Assembly: GCA_934177995.1 (NCBI GenBank)
Contig: CAKPPW010000004.1
Span: 1 to 64,000 of the forward strand
Direction: 5' to 3'
From: an uncultured Bacilli bacterium
Lineage (GTDB): Bacteria; Bacillota_I; Bacilli_A; RF39; UBA660
DNA: 64,000 bases
This document shows, piece by piece, positions 8,551 to 17,219 of this stretch (its first letter is position 1; every line of letters starts with the position of its first letter). The translations under genes were made by a program, and so were the position numbers. Under the pieces are notes generated by a model. It did no database searches and was not told where the DNA came from. It saw only the letters and a list, made by a program, of their open reading frames with translations.

Positions 8551-9458
8551 TGAAATTAAGAGGTGGTAATTTGAAAGAAGTAGAAGTAGAATATAAGTTG
8601 CTATCAGAATACCATTTTTTTGGTGATGAAAGACGACAAAATATTGTTAAAAAACTTGAAAAGTTATATTTAGAGCTTCAAGAAAAGAGTAAAAAAATAG
8701 ATGTGAAACCTTTTCCACAAAATGATGGAAAGGTAGAAATACTTCCTGGTATGATTAGGCACAAATGCTCTAATTCTTTAGAATCGTTGAAAGGAATATC
8801 TCAGTATGGAATTCTAGCTAGTGAATGGTTTGGAAAAATAGAGAGCGAAAAAGAAGGCGTTTTTTGTACTTTTGTTAGTAGAATACATCAAGAAGATGGT
8901 TTGGATGATTTAAAAAAACAAAGTATTGCTAAACAATTAAATCTTATAGATTTGAAATTCGAAAACGGAAAAGTTCTATTATTCTTTGATAGTACAAATC
9001 CTATTTTTAAACAATTATTGCATTTAGACTATTTTGAATATGAAAAAGTTAAGCAGCAAAGTCCTGAGAAAATTACAGAAATGTATTCAGAAGAAGAGAT
9101 AGAATTATTTGATCAAGTAATTGAGCCCTTTTCTCCTTATGGCAAAGTTTTTCATGTAGAAGGTATGTTACCACAGTGTGATTGGTCTGCAATTCCGGGA
9201 GGAATTCCTTCAAGTTTAGTAAATGGGATTTGTACCAAAAGCGAGAATTATGATAGTGAATATATAGAGTCGGTTGCAAATTTGTTTCCAAATGCTACTA
9301 TCTTCAATGGAAGTTTAGAAATATTGCATCTTCCTAAACGAAAAGATAATACTCAGGAATTAATAAGAGAAACATTACAAGAAAAAGATGCAGTGTTATT
9401 AGATGATATGAAACAAACTAATGAAGAAAAAGAAACTATTAGTTTAAGAAGAAGATAA
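8550..9458 (+). CDS. Conserved hypothetical protein
   Basis: I do not recognise the family. The protein is about 300 residues, soluble and without a signal peptide. Distinct stretches are MIRHKCSNSLESLKGISQYG followed by GILASEWFGK, and CDWSAIPGGIPSSLVNGICT near residue 220. The H..S..sl..I...GIlaseW pattern faintly recalls ADP-ribosyltransferase folds, but this is speculation. The ATG at 8550 overlaps the tdk stop. The in-frame TTG at 8571 has a better-placed SD (AAGAGGTGG) and may be the true start. Last gene of the dnaB-tdk cluster. Confidence 0.7.
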   Translation: MKLRGGNLKEVEVEYKLLSEYHFFGDERRQNIVKKLEKLYLELQEKSKKIDVKPFPQNDGKVEILPGMIRHKCSNSLESLKGISQYGILASEWFGKIESEKEGVFCTFVSRIHQEDGLDDLKKQSIAKQLNLIDLKFENGKVLLFFDSTNPIFKQLLHLDYFEYEKVKQQSPEKITEMYSEEEIELFDQVIEPFSPYGKVFHVEGMLPQCDWSAIPGGIPSSLVNGICTKSENYDSEYIESVANLFPNATIFNGSLEILHLPKRKDNTQELIRETLQEKDAVLLDDMKQTNEEKETISLRRR

Positions 9459-9513
9459 TAGGTAAATTAGAAACTATTCTATATGCTTTTTGTGATTTTA
9501 AATAAATAAAAAG

Positions 9514-9544
9514 TTGTCACATTTTAGTCAAATTGTGCTAAAAT
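9514..9544 (+). promoter_or_regulatory. Promoter of tRNA-Arg
   Basis: TTGTCA (9514-9519), 19-bp spacer, TAAAAT (9539-9544), 8 bases before the tRNA. Confidence 0.6.
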
Positions 9545-9552
9545 GTAGTTAT

Positions 9553-9629
9553 GTCCTCGTAGCTCAGTAGGATAGAGCGATTGCCTCCTAAGCAATAGGT
9601 CGTTGGTTCGATTCCAATCGGGGACACCA
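9553..9629 (+). tRNA. tRNA-Arg (anticodon CCT)
   Basis: 77 nt including an encoded CCA. Acceptor GTCCTCG pairs with CGGGGAC (one G-U). The anticodon stem ATTGC/GCAAT holds loop CTCCTAA, giving CCT. The T-loop TTCGATT is normal. It decodes the rare AGG codon. Confidence 0.95.
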
Positions 9630-9638
9630 TGTTAATAG

Positions 9639-9658
9639 AAACTAGAAATTTCTAGTTT
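9639..9658 (+). terminator. Palindromic hairpin after tRNA-Arg
   Basis: A perfect 20-bp palindrome (AAACTAGAAATTTCTAGTTT) lies ten bases after the tRNA. There is no long T-run, so termination is plausible but not certain. Confidence 0.5.
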
Positions 9659-9691
9659 AGTAATAAATTATTATTGTAAAAGGTGAAAATA

Positions 9692-10018
9692 GTGAAATCA
9701 GAAAATACAATAAAGGATAATGTTAATGAAACCTTACTAAATACAATTGGTATGTCTTATGATGAATATGAACAGCTTGACTTTGATGAACAACAGAAGA
9801 TAATGGCTGGATATCACAAGAAACATCCGAACAAAAGTAAAACTACTACTGTTATGATTGGTGGTGGTGATTCTTCTTTGTTTATCAGAGTCAATAAAGG
9901 AAATAAAATCTTAACAACAAATGGTTGTTATATAGCTGGGGAAACGTTGGAAGAAAATAAAGAAAGATGGGAAAATTCGATTAAAAGAATAAATAAAAAA
10001 ATTTATAGAAAAAAATAA
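9692..10018 (+). CDS. Small hypothetical protein
   Basis: About 108 residues, beginning MKSENTIKDNVNETLL. The GTG at 9683 is part of the SD (AAAGGTG), so the GTG at 9692 is the better start. The middle carries MSYDEYEQLDFDEQQKIMAG, and the C-terminus is very basic (KRINKKIYRKK). It looks cytosolic. No family recognised. It is the first gene of a poorly conserved stretch between tRNA-Arg and 15.6 kb. Confidence 0.6.
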   Translation: MKSENTIKDNVNETLLNTIGMSYDEYEQLDFDEQQKIMAGYHKKHPNKSKTTTVMIGGGDSSLFIRVNKGNKILTTNGCYIAGETLEENKERWENSIKRINKKIYRKK

Positions 10019-10057
10019 GTTTCTTTATATAAAAATTTTAGGTAATTATCATATAGT

Positions 10058-10176
10058 AAATGAATTGAGAGTGTTAAAAGACGCTGCAGATGTTGATATC
10101 AATATTTAATGTTATGCAAGTGTTTCAAAGAGCTATACAATATAATAATTTTAGAGTAATGAATGTTAAAGTTTGA
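10058..10176 (+). pseudogene. Degenerate remnant of the 10343 gene family
   Basis: The DNA parallels the downstream gene in two pieces. 'tgaattgagagtgtt..agacgctgcagatg' matches the region near 10405-10436. 'atatcaatatttaatgttatg..gtgttt' through 'atacaatataataat' matches 10529-10577. About 90 bases between these pieces are missing and the frame is broken. This is a decayed tandem copy, which suggests duplication and loss at this locus. Confidence 0.6.
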
Positions 10177-10256
10177 AAAACAAAAAATGGTACAATCTAA
10201 TCAAGAAGACAAAGAACCATAAGAAAAGTCAAATTAATGAAATGGCAAAGAGGTTG

Positions 10257-10295
10257 CATAATGTCGAATGAGTAAATGTTTCATTTGACATTATG
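10257..10295 (+). repeat. Long inverted repeat / hairpin
   Basis: CATAATGTCGAATG (10257-10270) and CATTTGACATTATG (10282-10295) form a 14-bp stem with one G-U pair and an 11-nt loop. No T-run follows. It lies between the remnant at 10058-10176 and the gene at 10343, so it may be a leader structure, an old element end or a recombination site. Confidence 0.55.
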
Positions 10296-10342
10296 GGATG
10301 AATGTGCTAGATTAACAACTAACTAAAAGAGGAGGATTTATT

Positions 10343-11140
10343 ATGGTGTTTTTAGTTATATGGTTGGAAATGGTTATTGCAAGTTTTGGTATGGAAATGG
10401 CAAGTGAATTGAAGTTGTTCAAAGATGTAGCAGATGCCGGATATAAAATTGATACAAAAAGATTAGCAGAATTACAAGAACAATTATATCCTGATGTAAC
10501 AAATGCAATACTTTTATCAATGCTGATACCAATATTTAATGTGATGAAAGTATTTGAGAGAATGATGCAATATAATAATGCTAGACCAATAATACTATCT
10601 CAATTAAATGTACTTGATGCCTTAGAGGAAATGTCCGAAGTTGAAAAAATGGAATATTTAAAAAATCCGACAGGACTAAATGCTTTAATTGTACCATTAA
10701 AATTAGAAAAAAGATTGGAAAAAGCTACATCAATAAAAATAAATGATGACAATGAACATGGTGAAATTTATTATGAAAAAGGCAAATCGTTAGATGATAT
10801 TACTATTTTAAAAGTTAGCGGTTCGGTATCTAGATTGACAGCTGAAGAACAAAAGAAAAAAATTATTGAAGCTCAAAGAAATGCCTCTCAAGAAGAAATA
10901 AAAAAATATAGTGATGCAGAAACATTTACTGATAGTAATTCAAATATAGATTCAAGTGATAGTAAGAAATATAAAAAAGATGAAAAAACTATTTCCCTAA
11001 CTCCACAAGAATCAAGCGTTAGTGAGCAAAAACAAACGTTAGAAAACTTAAAAAAGAAAATATTAGAAGAACAAGAGACGGTACAATCAGCTAAAACAGA
11101 TAAGGGACCAACATTATCAAAAACTAAAAGAAGAAAGTAG
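10343..11140 (+). CDS. Hypothetical protein with hydrophobic N-terminus and charged tail
   Basis: 265 residues, with excellent SD AGAGGAGGA. Residues 1-17 and about 56-70 (ILLSMLIPIFNVMKVF) are hydrophobic, the latter in a likely second membrane helix. The region after residue 160 is Lys/Glu/Ser-rich and coiled-coil-like, ending in a basic KTKRRK. No known family recognised. A decayed partial copy lies just upstream at 10058-10176. Confidence 0.65.
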   Translation: MVFLVIWLEMVIASFGMEMASELKLFKDVADAGYKIDTKRLAELQEQLYPDVTNAILLSMLIPIFNVMKVFERMMQYNNARPIILSQLNVLDALEEMSEVEKMEYLKNPTGLNALIVPLKLEKRLEKATSIKINDDNEHGEIYYEKGKSLDDITILKVSGSVSRLTAEEQKKKIIEAQRNASQEEIKKYSDAETFTDSNSNIDSSDSKKYKKDEKTISLTPQESSVSEQKQTLENLKKKILEEQETVQSAKTDKGPTLSKTKRRK

Positions 11141-11231
11141 CTTAAATGATTTTGTCTTAACTCGAATCAAGGAAAGATTAAAATAATCTAATAAAATTAA
11201 TTATCATACATATAATAATAATGTGATTGAT

Positions 11232-11660
11232 ATGAAAAAAATAGATTATAAACAGTTAATTATTTCAATAGCTATTCCTCTAGTACTAGGTGGTGGGGTA
11301 GGCTTTCTTATTAAAGATGCAACTAAAAACTATAACGGTTTTATTCCTGGTTATATTTTTCCGATAGTTTGGACTATTCTCTATATCTTAATGGGAGTGT
11401 CTAGCTACTTAGTAAGAGATGATAAAAAATTACTTAAAACTTATTCCCTTAACTTAGTAATTAATTTCCTTTGGCCAATTATCTTCTTTTTATTAAAACT
11501 TAAATTATTAGCACTTATAGACTTGACTATTTTGATATTTGTGGTTATATATATGATCAGAGAGTTCTATAAGAAAAACAAATTATCAGGTTACTTACTT
11601 GTACCATATTTGTTGTGGCTATTTGTAGCTTTTATTCTAAACTTAGTAGAGCTGTTTTAA
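11232..11660 (+). CDS. tspO: TspO/MBR family protein (tryptophan-rich sensory protein)
   Basis: About 142 residues with five membrane helices. Family motifs are visible: FIPGYIFPIVWTILYILMGV, SLNLVINFLWPIIFF and YLLVPYLLWLFVAFILNL. Family members bind porphyrins or other hydrophobic ligands in the membrane; the role in this organism is unknown. The ATG at 11232 follows a GTG at 11223 in the same frame; neither has a strong SD. Confidence 0.85.
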   Translation: MKKIDYKQLIISIAIPLVLGGGVGFLIKDATKNYNGFIPGYIFPIVWTILYILMGVSSYLVRDDKKLLKTYSLNLVINFLWPIIFFLLKLKLLALIDLTILIFVVIYMIREFYKKNKLSGYLLVPYLLWLFVAFILNLVELF

Positions 11661-11683
11661 ACTTATCAGGGGAGTAAAAGAAG

Positions 11684-11944
11684 ATGAATTATTTAAAATT
11701 TAATCAAGAATTAGATGAATATTTAGATAGTCATAAATATTCATTTTATCTTTATACATTAAAATCTAATATAGAATTTTTAAAAGAAGCAAAGAAAAGG
11801 CTTGATCCTTTTAAAATTATAGGTAGTAATAAACTATGTTTAGAATGTAATCAATTTGTTGATGGAATGGAAACTCTTGATTTGGTAAGTGAGTTTTTAA
11901 CAGTATTGATAAACGTTATACTTATTACTTTGAAAGAAGTTTAA
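11684..11944 (+). pseudogene. N-terminal part of frameshifted zinc metallopeptidase
   Basis: An 86-codon ORF with SD AGGGGAG that ends prematurely at 11944. Up to DLVSEF it reads as a coherent helical domain. If the frame moves back one base at the TTTTTAAC run (11894-11901), reading continues as NSIDKRYTYYFERSLNDGSF into the downstream half with no stop until 12714. The combined protein would be about 343 residues. Either a one-base deletion in a T-run or a frameshifting site explains it. Confidence 0.7.
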
Positions 11945-12714
11945 ATGATGGAAGTTTTGGCTTTTGTGATTCTATTAATGACACTAAAGATTTTAGTAAT
12001 AATGCCTATATCAGTAATAATAGAAATTTTTATAATGTTGCTTTTAATGGTACTATAACTGATGGGAAAACTCTTATTCATGAATTTTTTCACTATTTGA
12101 ATTTAGATGCTTATTTAGCTTCTCCTGTTTTTTCTGAACTTATTTCCATTTATATGGAAAACAAATACTTAGATTTTATTTATGAAAAAGGTTATTCCAA
12201 AAACGATATTGCTGTCAGTAGATTATTTAGATATCTTTCTTATAACTACTCTTGTAACAAATTATATAATGATAGCATTTTATTAAATATTAAAGATAAG
12301 ATAGGTTATATAGATGAAGACAGTTATCAATTTATTATTGATTATAGAGAAAAACTTGATTTTCCCAATATGACTAAAGATGAATACTTATTTATTTTGC
12401 ATACTTTAGTAAATGATATTAATGGTTTTGATAAGAATAATCCTGGAAAAAATATAAGATTTAGACCGGACTTTACGTATAGATACTTTATTGGAACGGC
12501 ATATAGTAGTTATTTATTAAAAGAAGAAGATAGCTTAGAAGATGTCTTATTATTAAATGATTCTTTAATCAATGATAAGAAATTACCTATATTTAAATGT
12601 GTTGAGTTGTTAGGAATTGATGAGGTTAATTTTGAACAAGTAATTAAAGCTACTAATGAGTACTATAAGCCATCAATTATTAGCTATAAATTGACAAATA
12701 AAAAGAAGATTTAA
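11899..12714 (+). pseudogene. C-terminal part of frameshifted zinc metallopeptidase (HEFFH motif)
   Basis: This frame continues the 11684 gene after a -1 shift. It carries TLIHEFFHYLN, a zincin HExxH motif, followed by SPVFSELISIYMENKYLDFI, where a downstream Glu may be the third zinc ligand, as in M3-like peptidases. Isolated ORF callers would start it at a TTG (12097), which would cut off the HEFFH motif. The overall fold recalls small M3-type oligopeptidases, though I cannot assign a family with certainty. Confidence 0.7.
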
Positions 12715-12716
12715 AA

Positions 12717-12745
12717 TTGACTAAGAAATATCATTTTGTTATAAT
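12717..12745 (+). promoter_or_regulatory. Sigma-A promoter
   Basis: TTGACT, exactly 17 bp, TATAAT. It lies 25 bases upstream of the ATG at 12771 and is the best consensus match noticed in the window. Confidence 0.85.
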
Positions 12746-12770
12746 AAGTCGTGCTTAAGGGGGATAATAT

Positions 12771-15554
12771 ATGTTTGATAAAAATGAGTATTTACAACAA
12801 CTTGAAAATATAATGATAGATAAAATTATATGGACACTAGCTAATAATGATAAGACAAAGGCTTTGGAACTTTATTTTATGGTTACGAGAGATCCTGATA
12901 TAATTTTAGATTTAGCAGAAATTAAAAATAGAGATATCGGTTCCCTTACAGCTGCTGTAGTACAGTATGGTGATCAAAGTTCCTATTATGCTAAAACTAA
13001 TTTAAAATTACCATTTATTATCAATTCAAAGATAAGTGGTAGAATGTTTGATAAGGATTATGACTATAAAAAGTTTTTATCTTCCTTATTATACTTAATA
13101 GAAATTGATGACAATAAATATTATAATATTGCTATAGATGTTTTATATAACTATATTGCTAGTGTTTATTCGACTGTTCATTTTCGTAAATTAAGTCTTT
13201 TAGAAAGTAAAGAGAAATTAGTAGAAGCATTGACTCAGTTAGAAGAAGTGGTTAATAATGAAGATTATAAAATAACTAAACAAGATGTAGATTTATTAAA
13301 TGAGTTGTATGATAATACTAGAATTATTAAAGACCTTCCAATAGTAAAAAAGGTCATAGATACATCTACTAATGTAGATTATTCTTTACTTGCTAAATTT
13401 TTAGGACTTAATCCTTTAGAGTATCAATCTGTAAATGATTACTTTAATGGAGAAAAAATAATTGAGGATATAAAAAATAAGAAATACTCAATTGATGAAC
13501 TTAATGTAATAAAGTTATTAGCTTTAAATATGAGTGTTGCACCAAACGATATTGGTATTTTTACGCATATGAATTTAAAAATTAATCCTAGAAGACCAAA
13601 CTTTTATAATGTTTTGAAATTTGTAGAACTTTATGATCAATATACTGATGGTGAAAAGACTGTTAATTTTAATAAAATAGGAAAATATTTAAGACTTTCT
13701 AATAACTGTATAGATGATAATAGTTACTATCATGACGATGCTGCTGTCTTTAGAAAAATATATAAAGAATATAGAAAACAAAACTTTTCATTTAAAATAG
13801 AAGAATTTTGTAGTTATATAAATAGTATTAAAGAAGATGCTCATTTAGAAGAGGTAATAGCAAGATATAAGGTATTAGAAAATAGTACAGATTTTGATAT
13901 TTATTCATTTTTCTATTTAATAGGAAGCAACAGTCATTCTCTTGATTTAGATAGATTTGCTCCATATATTCCTTATCTTTTGAAAACTAAAAGTGGTGAG
14001 AAGTTTTTTGCTCCAATATTGTTAAAAGAAAAAGAGGCTATTAAACAGTTAGAAGATATGTATACTAGTGATACTTTAAATAGATTGTTACCACTTGCTT
14101 ATAATTTAGCAGATGTATCTGATTATACAATTGGTAGCTATGCTAAAAGGTATGTTAAACCAGAAGATTATCAGAAATTCAGGGCAGTTTGTGATTGGTT
14201 AAGAAGCAAAAATGAAGATATTTTTAAAAATTCAATAGATAGTGAATTTAATGAAGCTAAAGATAGAGAACGGGCAAAAAAAGAAGCAACTAGTTACTTT
14301 GTAAATTTACCTCTAAAGGAACTTAATGGTGCTACTACAATTAATAGTTATTATAAAAAAGTAGAAATACCTTTTACTACAAAGAAAGGTAAAACGCATA
14401 CGTTAGGGTTAGCAATTATTACTGATTTATATCATTCTGTGTATTTAAAAAGACTAGATGATATTTGTTTAGTAGAAGCAAAAAAACTTATATGGCTAAT
14501 GAAAGAGGAACAAGAGTTAGGTAAATATATAGATACTAGAGGCTATACTTATAAACAAGCTTTTGATATTATTTCTATGGCTAGTAAAAAAATAGATGAT
14601 GAAAAGGCTTTTTCGTTGTTAACTATAAAACTAGAGGAAGAAGTAAAAAATAAAGAGCGAAAAGAAAAATTAGCTAAAGCTAGAAAATTCATTGATATAC
14701 TTAAAAATGGTAGTTTTGATAGTATGACTAGCTTTTATGACTATGCGGCAAAAGAGTATAATATATCTAGAAATGAACAAGCTTTATTATTAAATGTTGC
14801 TATGGAAGATGAAGAATTAAGCGAAGCAATTAAAAAGAAAAAAATGGAAATTAAAGAGAAAAGGGCTCTTAAAAATAAAGAACAGACTAGAAAAAAATTA
14901 GAGTATGATATTGGTAAATATGGTGAAGAAGCAGTTAAAGCTATGAGAACATTTGTTAAAAGTGATGATTTTACAATAAAGAAATTCTGTAAGACTGCTG
15001 GTATTAGTGAAAAAGACTTTAAGTTTTATAGAAGAATTTGTGCCGAGATAGACGAAGATTTAGCAATTGAAGTTAATGATAAATGTATGGAAACTAGTAG
15101 AAAGTTTATTATATTTATAATTAAGTCAGCTAGAGAAGTGGCTTTAGAAATGAAAAGTTGTCATAAAGAAAAGGTGCCATATGATTTATATAATCATTAT
15201 GAAAAGTATGGGGTTTCACCTTATTTAATAGCAGATATGTCATCAAGATTTGATAGAGTAAATGAAAGTAAATTAATAAATGATTATATGACTATTCATA
15301 ATGCTATTTTTTCAAGTATTAGTGCTTCTAGACTAGAAAATCTGAAAAGACAAACTTCAATTTATAGTGCTAATTTCTATTTAGAAAATAGGAGTGTTTC
15401 TTATAATAAAAAAGATATGGAACAAGCTACTCTTGATTTAAGCAATAAGGGTATACCACTTTATAATGGAACTTTATATCAAGCTTTAATTAAGGTAAAA
15501 AATAATTCTAAAAATAATAAAAAGCCTTATGTGAAGACTAAACTAAATAATTAG
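12771..15554 (+). CDS. Large hypothetical protein, 927 residues
   Basis: No family recognised. The protein is soluble, Lys/Glu-rich and almost entirely helical. A strongly charged coiled-coil region spans about residues 620-720 (EEEVKNKERKEKLAKARKF, then KKKMEIKEKRALKNKEQ). There is no signal peptide or membrane helix. It has a consensus promoter (12717-12745) and a strong SD (AAGGGGGAT), so it should be well expressed as a single-gene unit. Repeated SREKDF/ISRNEQALLLNVAM-type helices could reflect internal solenoid repeats. The context gives no functional hint. Confidence 0.75.
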   Translation: MFDKNEYLQQLENIMIDKIIWTLANNDKTKALELYFMVTRDPDIILDLAEIKNRDIGSLTAAVVQYGDQSSYYAKTNLKLPFIINSKISGRMFDKDYDYKKFLSSLLYLIEIDDNKYYNIAIDVLYNYIASVYSTVHFRKLSLLESKEKLVEALTQLEEVVNNEDYKITKQDVDLLNELYDNTRIIKDLPIVKKVIDTSTNVDYSLLAKFLGLNPLEYQSVNDYFNGEKIIEDIKNKKYSIDELNVIKLLALNMSVAPNDIGIFTHMNLKINPRRPNFYNVLKFVELYDQYTDGEKTVNFNKIGKYLRLSNNCIDDNSYYHDDAAVFRKIYKEYRKQNFSFKIEEFCSYINSIKEDAHLEEVIARYKVLENSTDFDIYSFFYLIGSNSHSLDLDRFAPYIPYLLKTKSGEKFFAPILLKEKEAIKQLEDMYTSDTLNRLLPLAYNLADVSDYTIGSYAKRYVKPEDYQKFRAVCDWLRSKNEDIFKNSIDSEFNEAKDRERAKKEATSYFVNLPLKELNGATTINSYYKKVEIPFTTKKGKTHTLGLAIITDLYHSVYLKRLDDICLVEAKKLIWLMKEEQELGKYIDTRGYTYKQAFDIISMASKKIDDEKAFSLLTIKLEEEVKNKERKEKLAKARKFIDILKNGSFDSMTSFYDYAAKEYNISRNEQALLLNVAMEDEELSEAIKKKKMEIKEKRALKNKEQTRKKLEYDIGKYGEEAVKAMRTFVKSDDFTIKKFCKTAGISEKDFKFYRRICAEIDEDLAIEVNDKCMETSRKFIIFIIKSAREVALEMKSCHKEKVPYDLYNHYEKYGVSPYLIADMSSRFDRVNESKLINDYMTIHNAIFSSISASRLENLKRQTSIYSANFYLENRSVSYNKKDMEQATLDLSNKGIPLYNGTLYQALIKVKNNSKNNKKPYVKTKLNN

Positions 15555-15599
15555 TAGTAATTATTTAGAAAATATAGTATTATTAGAGCAAGGAGGTAT

Positions 15600-16022
15600 A
15601 TGGTGGCAAGTATATGGTTGATTATATTTATAGTTTTAGTTGTTATTGAACTGCTCACTATTAATTTAGTAACTATTTGGTTTGCTATAGCGGCAGTATT
15701 TGCTTTAATAGTTGATGTTATTACTAGAAATACTATGCTAGAAATGTTAGTGTTTACAGTAAGTTCTCTTCTTCTTTTATTACTGACTAAACCGTTAATA
15801 AAGAGAATAAAGGTTAAAAAGATAGAATCTACCAATCTTGATATGGTTATTAATAAAGTAGGAATAGTAACAGAAGATATCTTAAATGATAAAATAGGAG
15901 AAGTGAAGGTTCTTGGAAAAAAGTGGAGTGCATATAGTGATAGTGAAATAAAAAAGCAGGAAAAAGTTAAAATATTATCTATTGATGGGGTTAAACTCAA
16001 AGTAGAGAAAATGGGAGAGTGA
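15600..16022 (+). CDS. NfeD-like membrane protein
   Basis: 140 residues with two to three N-terminal membrane helices (IWLIIFIVLVVIELLTINL and a second pair near residues 45-65), then a C-terminal OB-fold typical of short NfeD proteins (VGIVTEDILN, GEVKVLGKKWSAYSD, VKILSIDGVKLKVEKMG). The ATG at 15600 is 3 bases from the SD AGGAGG and the GTG at 15603 is better spaced, so the start could be either. It sits four bases before an SPFH gene, the classic pairing of this family. Confidence 0.88.
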   Translation: MVASIWLIIFIVLVVIELLTINLVTIWFAIAAVFALIVDVITRNTMLEMLVFTVSSLLLLLLTKPLIKRIKVKKIESTNLDMVINKVGIVTEDILNDKIGEVKVLGKKWSAYSDSEIKKQEKVKILSIDGVKLKVEKMGE

Positions 16023-16026
16023 TAAA

Positions 16027-16917
16027 ATGTTATTTATAATTTTAATAATTATTCTAGTAATAATAATACTAGGAATCAAAGTAATACCACAATCAGAAGC
16101 AAAGGTAGTAGAACGTCTTGGTAGTTATAATGCTACTTTAGGAACTGGACCACATTATGTAATTCCTTTTATTGATAGAGTTGCTAATACAGTCACTTTA
16201 AAAGAAATAGTGAAAGACTTTGCACCACAACCAGTTATTACGAAAGATAATGTTACTATGCAAATAGATACAGTTGTTTATTTTCAAATAACTGATCCAA
16301 AACTATATACTTATGGAGTAGAAAATCCAATAAACGCTATTGAAAATTTAACTGCTACAACCCTTAGAAATATTATCGGTGAGTTAGAGCTTGATCAAAC
16401 ATTGACATCAAGAGATATAATTAATTCTAAAATGCGATCAATTCTAGATGAAGCAACTGATCCTTGGGGTATAAAAGTTAATAGAGTAGAAGTTAAAAAT
16501 ATTTTACCGCCTAGAGATATTCAAGAAGCAATGGAAAAACAAATGCGTGCTGAACGTGAAAGACGTGAGAAGATTCTTCAAGCAGAAGGTGAGAAGAAAG
16601 CAGCTGTCTTAATTGCTGAAGGAGAAAAAGAAAGTACTATTCTAAGAGCAGATGCAAAGAAAGAAGCAGAAATTAGAGAAGCTGAAGGAAAAGCTGAAGC
16701 TATTATGAAAGTAAAAGAAGCAGAAGCTGAAGGTATTAAACTAATTAAAGCAGCTAAAGCCGATGAAGCAGTATTAAAACTAAGAAGTTATGAAGCCATG
16801 GTTAAAGTAGCTAATGGTACAGCAACTAAAATAATTGTTCCAAGTGATTTACAAAATTTAGTAACTACTGGTTCTATTTTAAAAGAAACAATTAAAGAAG
16901 AAAAAGATAATAAATAA
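16027..16917 (+). CDS. SPFH/Band 7 (stomatin-like, QmcA-type) protein
   Basis: 296 residues. An N-terminal membrane anchor (residues 2-20) is followed by the SPFH domain (AKVVERLGSYNATLGTGPHY, then VVYFQITDPKLYTYGVENP, then LDEATDPWGIKVNRVEVKN). A long Glu/Ala/Lys coiled coil (about 175-250) and the conserved C-terminal ATKIIVPSDLQNL end the protein. Family members assemble in membrane microdomains together with NfeD, encoded directly upstream in the same operon. Confidence 0.92.
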   Translation: MLFIILIIILVIIILGIKVIPQSEAKVVERLGSYNATLGTGPHYVIPFIDRVANTVTLKEIVKDFAPQPVITKDNVTMQIDTVVYFQITDPKLYTYGVENPINAIENLTATTLRNIIGELELDQTLTSRDIINSKMRSILDEATDPWGIKVNRVEVKNILPPRDIQEAMEKQMRAERERREKILQAEGEKKAAVLIAEGEKESTILRADAKKEAEIREAEGKAEAIMKVKEAEAEGIKLIKAAKADEAVLKLRSYEAMVKVANGTATKIIVPSDLQNLVTTGSILKETIKEEKDNK

Positions 16918-16943
16918 GATAGCCATTACCTGACTATCTTTTA
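16916..16943 (+). terminator. Intrinsic terminator of the nfeD-SPFH operon
   Basis: AAGATAG / CTATCTT hairpin overlapping the stop codon, followed by TTTT. Confidence 0.7.
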
Positions 16944-17207
16944 ATGTGTCTATAATCATTTAGAAAAATTAATAATCTTGATATGGTTAGTAGTTTAAAA
17001 GCTAACCTATAAAGCAGACTAAAAAAAGTTCACTTTTTTAAATTTCTACTTTTAAAAGGAGATTTGGCATTTTCCAGTATGTTTGATAAGAAGATTTACT
17101 AAATTACTTCTTCAATTTGCTAAATTGATAGGGTAAAACAGGTCTAATTTACAATTTTCCCTTTTTGCTTTCTAATTTTTATTGTGATAGATTAGGAGCG
17201 AAGGGAG
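16944..17207. other. Intergenic region with hairpin
   Basis: About 260 bases without a convincing ORF. It holds an AAAAAAAGT / ACTTTTTT hairpin at 17021-17039 (possible second terminator). The rest is AT-rich, and no clear promoter match stands out. Confidence 0.4.
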
Positions 17208-17219
17208 GTGAATACTACT

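Noticed and set aside
15551..16000. 149-codon minus-strand ORF opposite the NfeD gene
   Set aside because: It is a shadow of the NfeD coding sequence and has no family resemblance.
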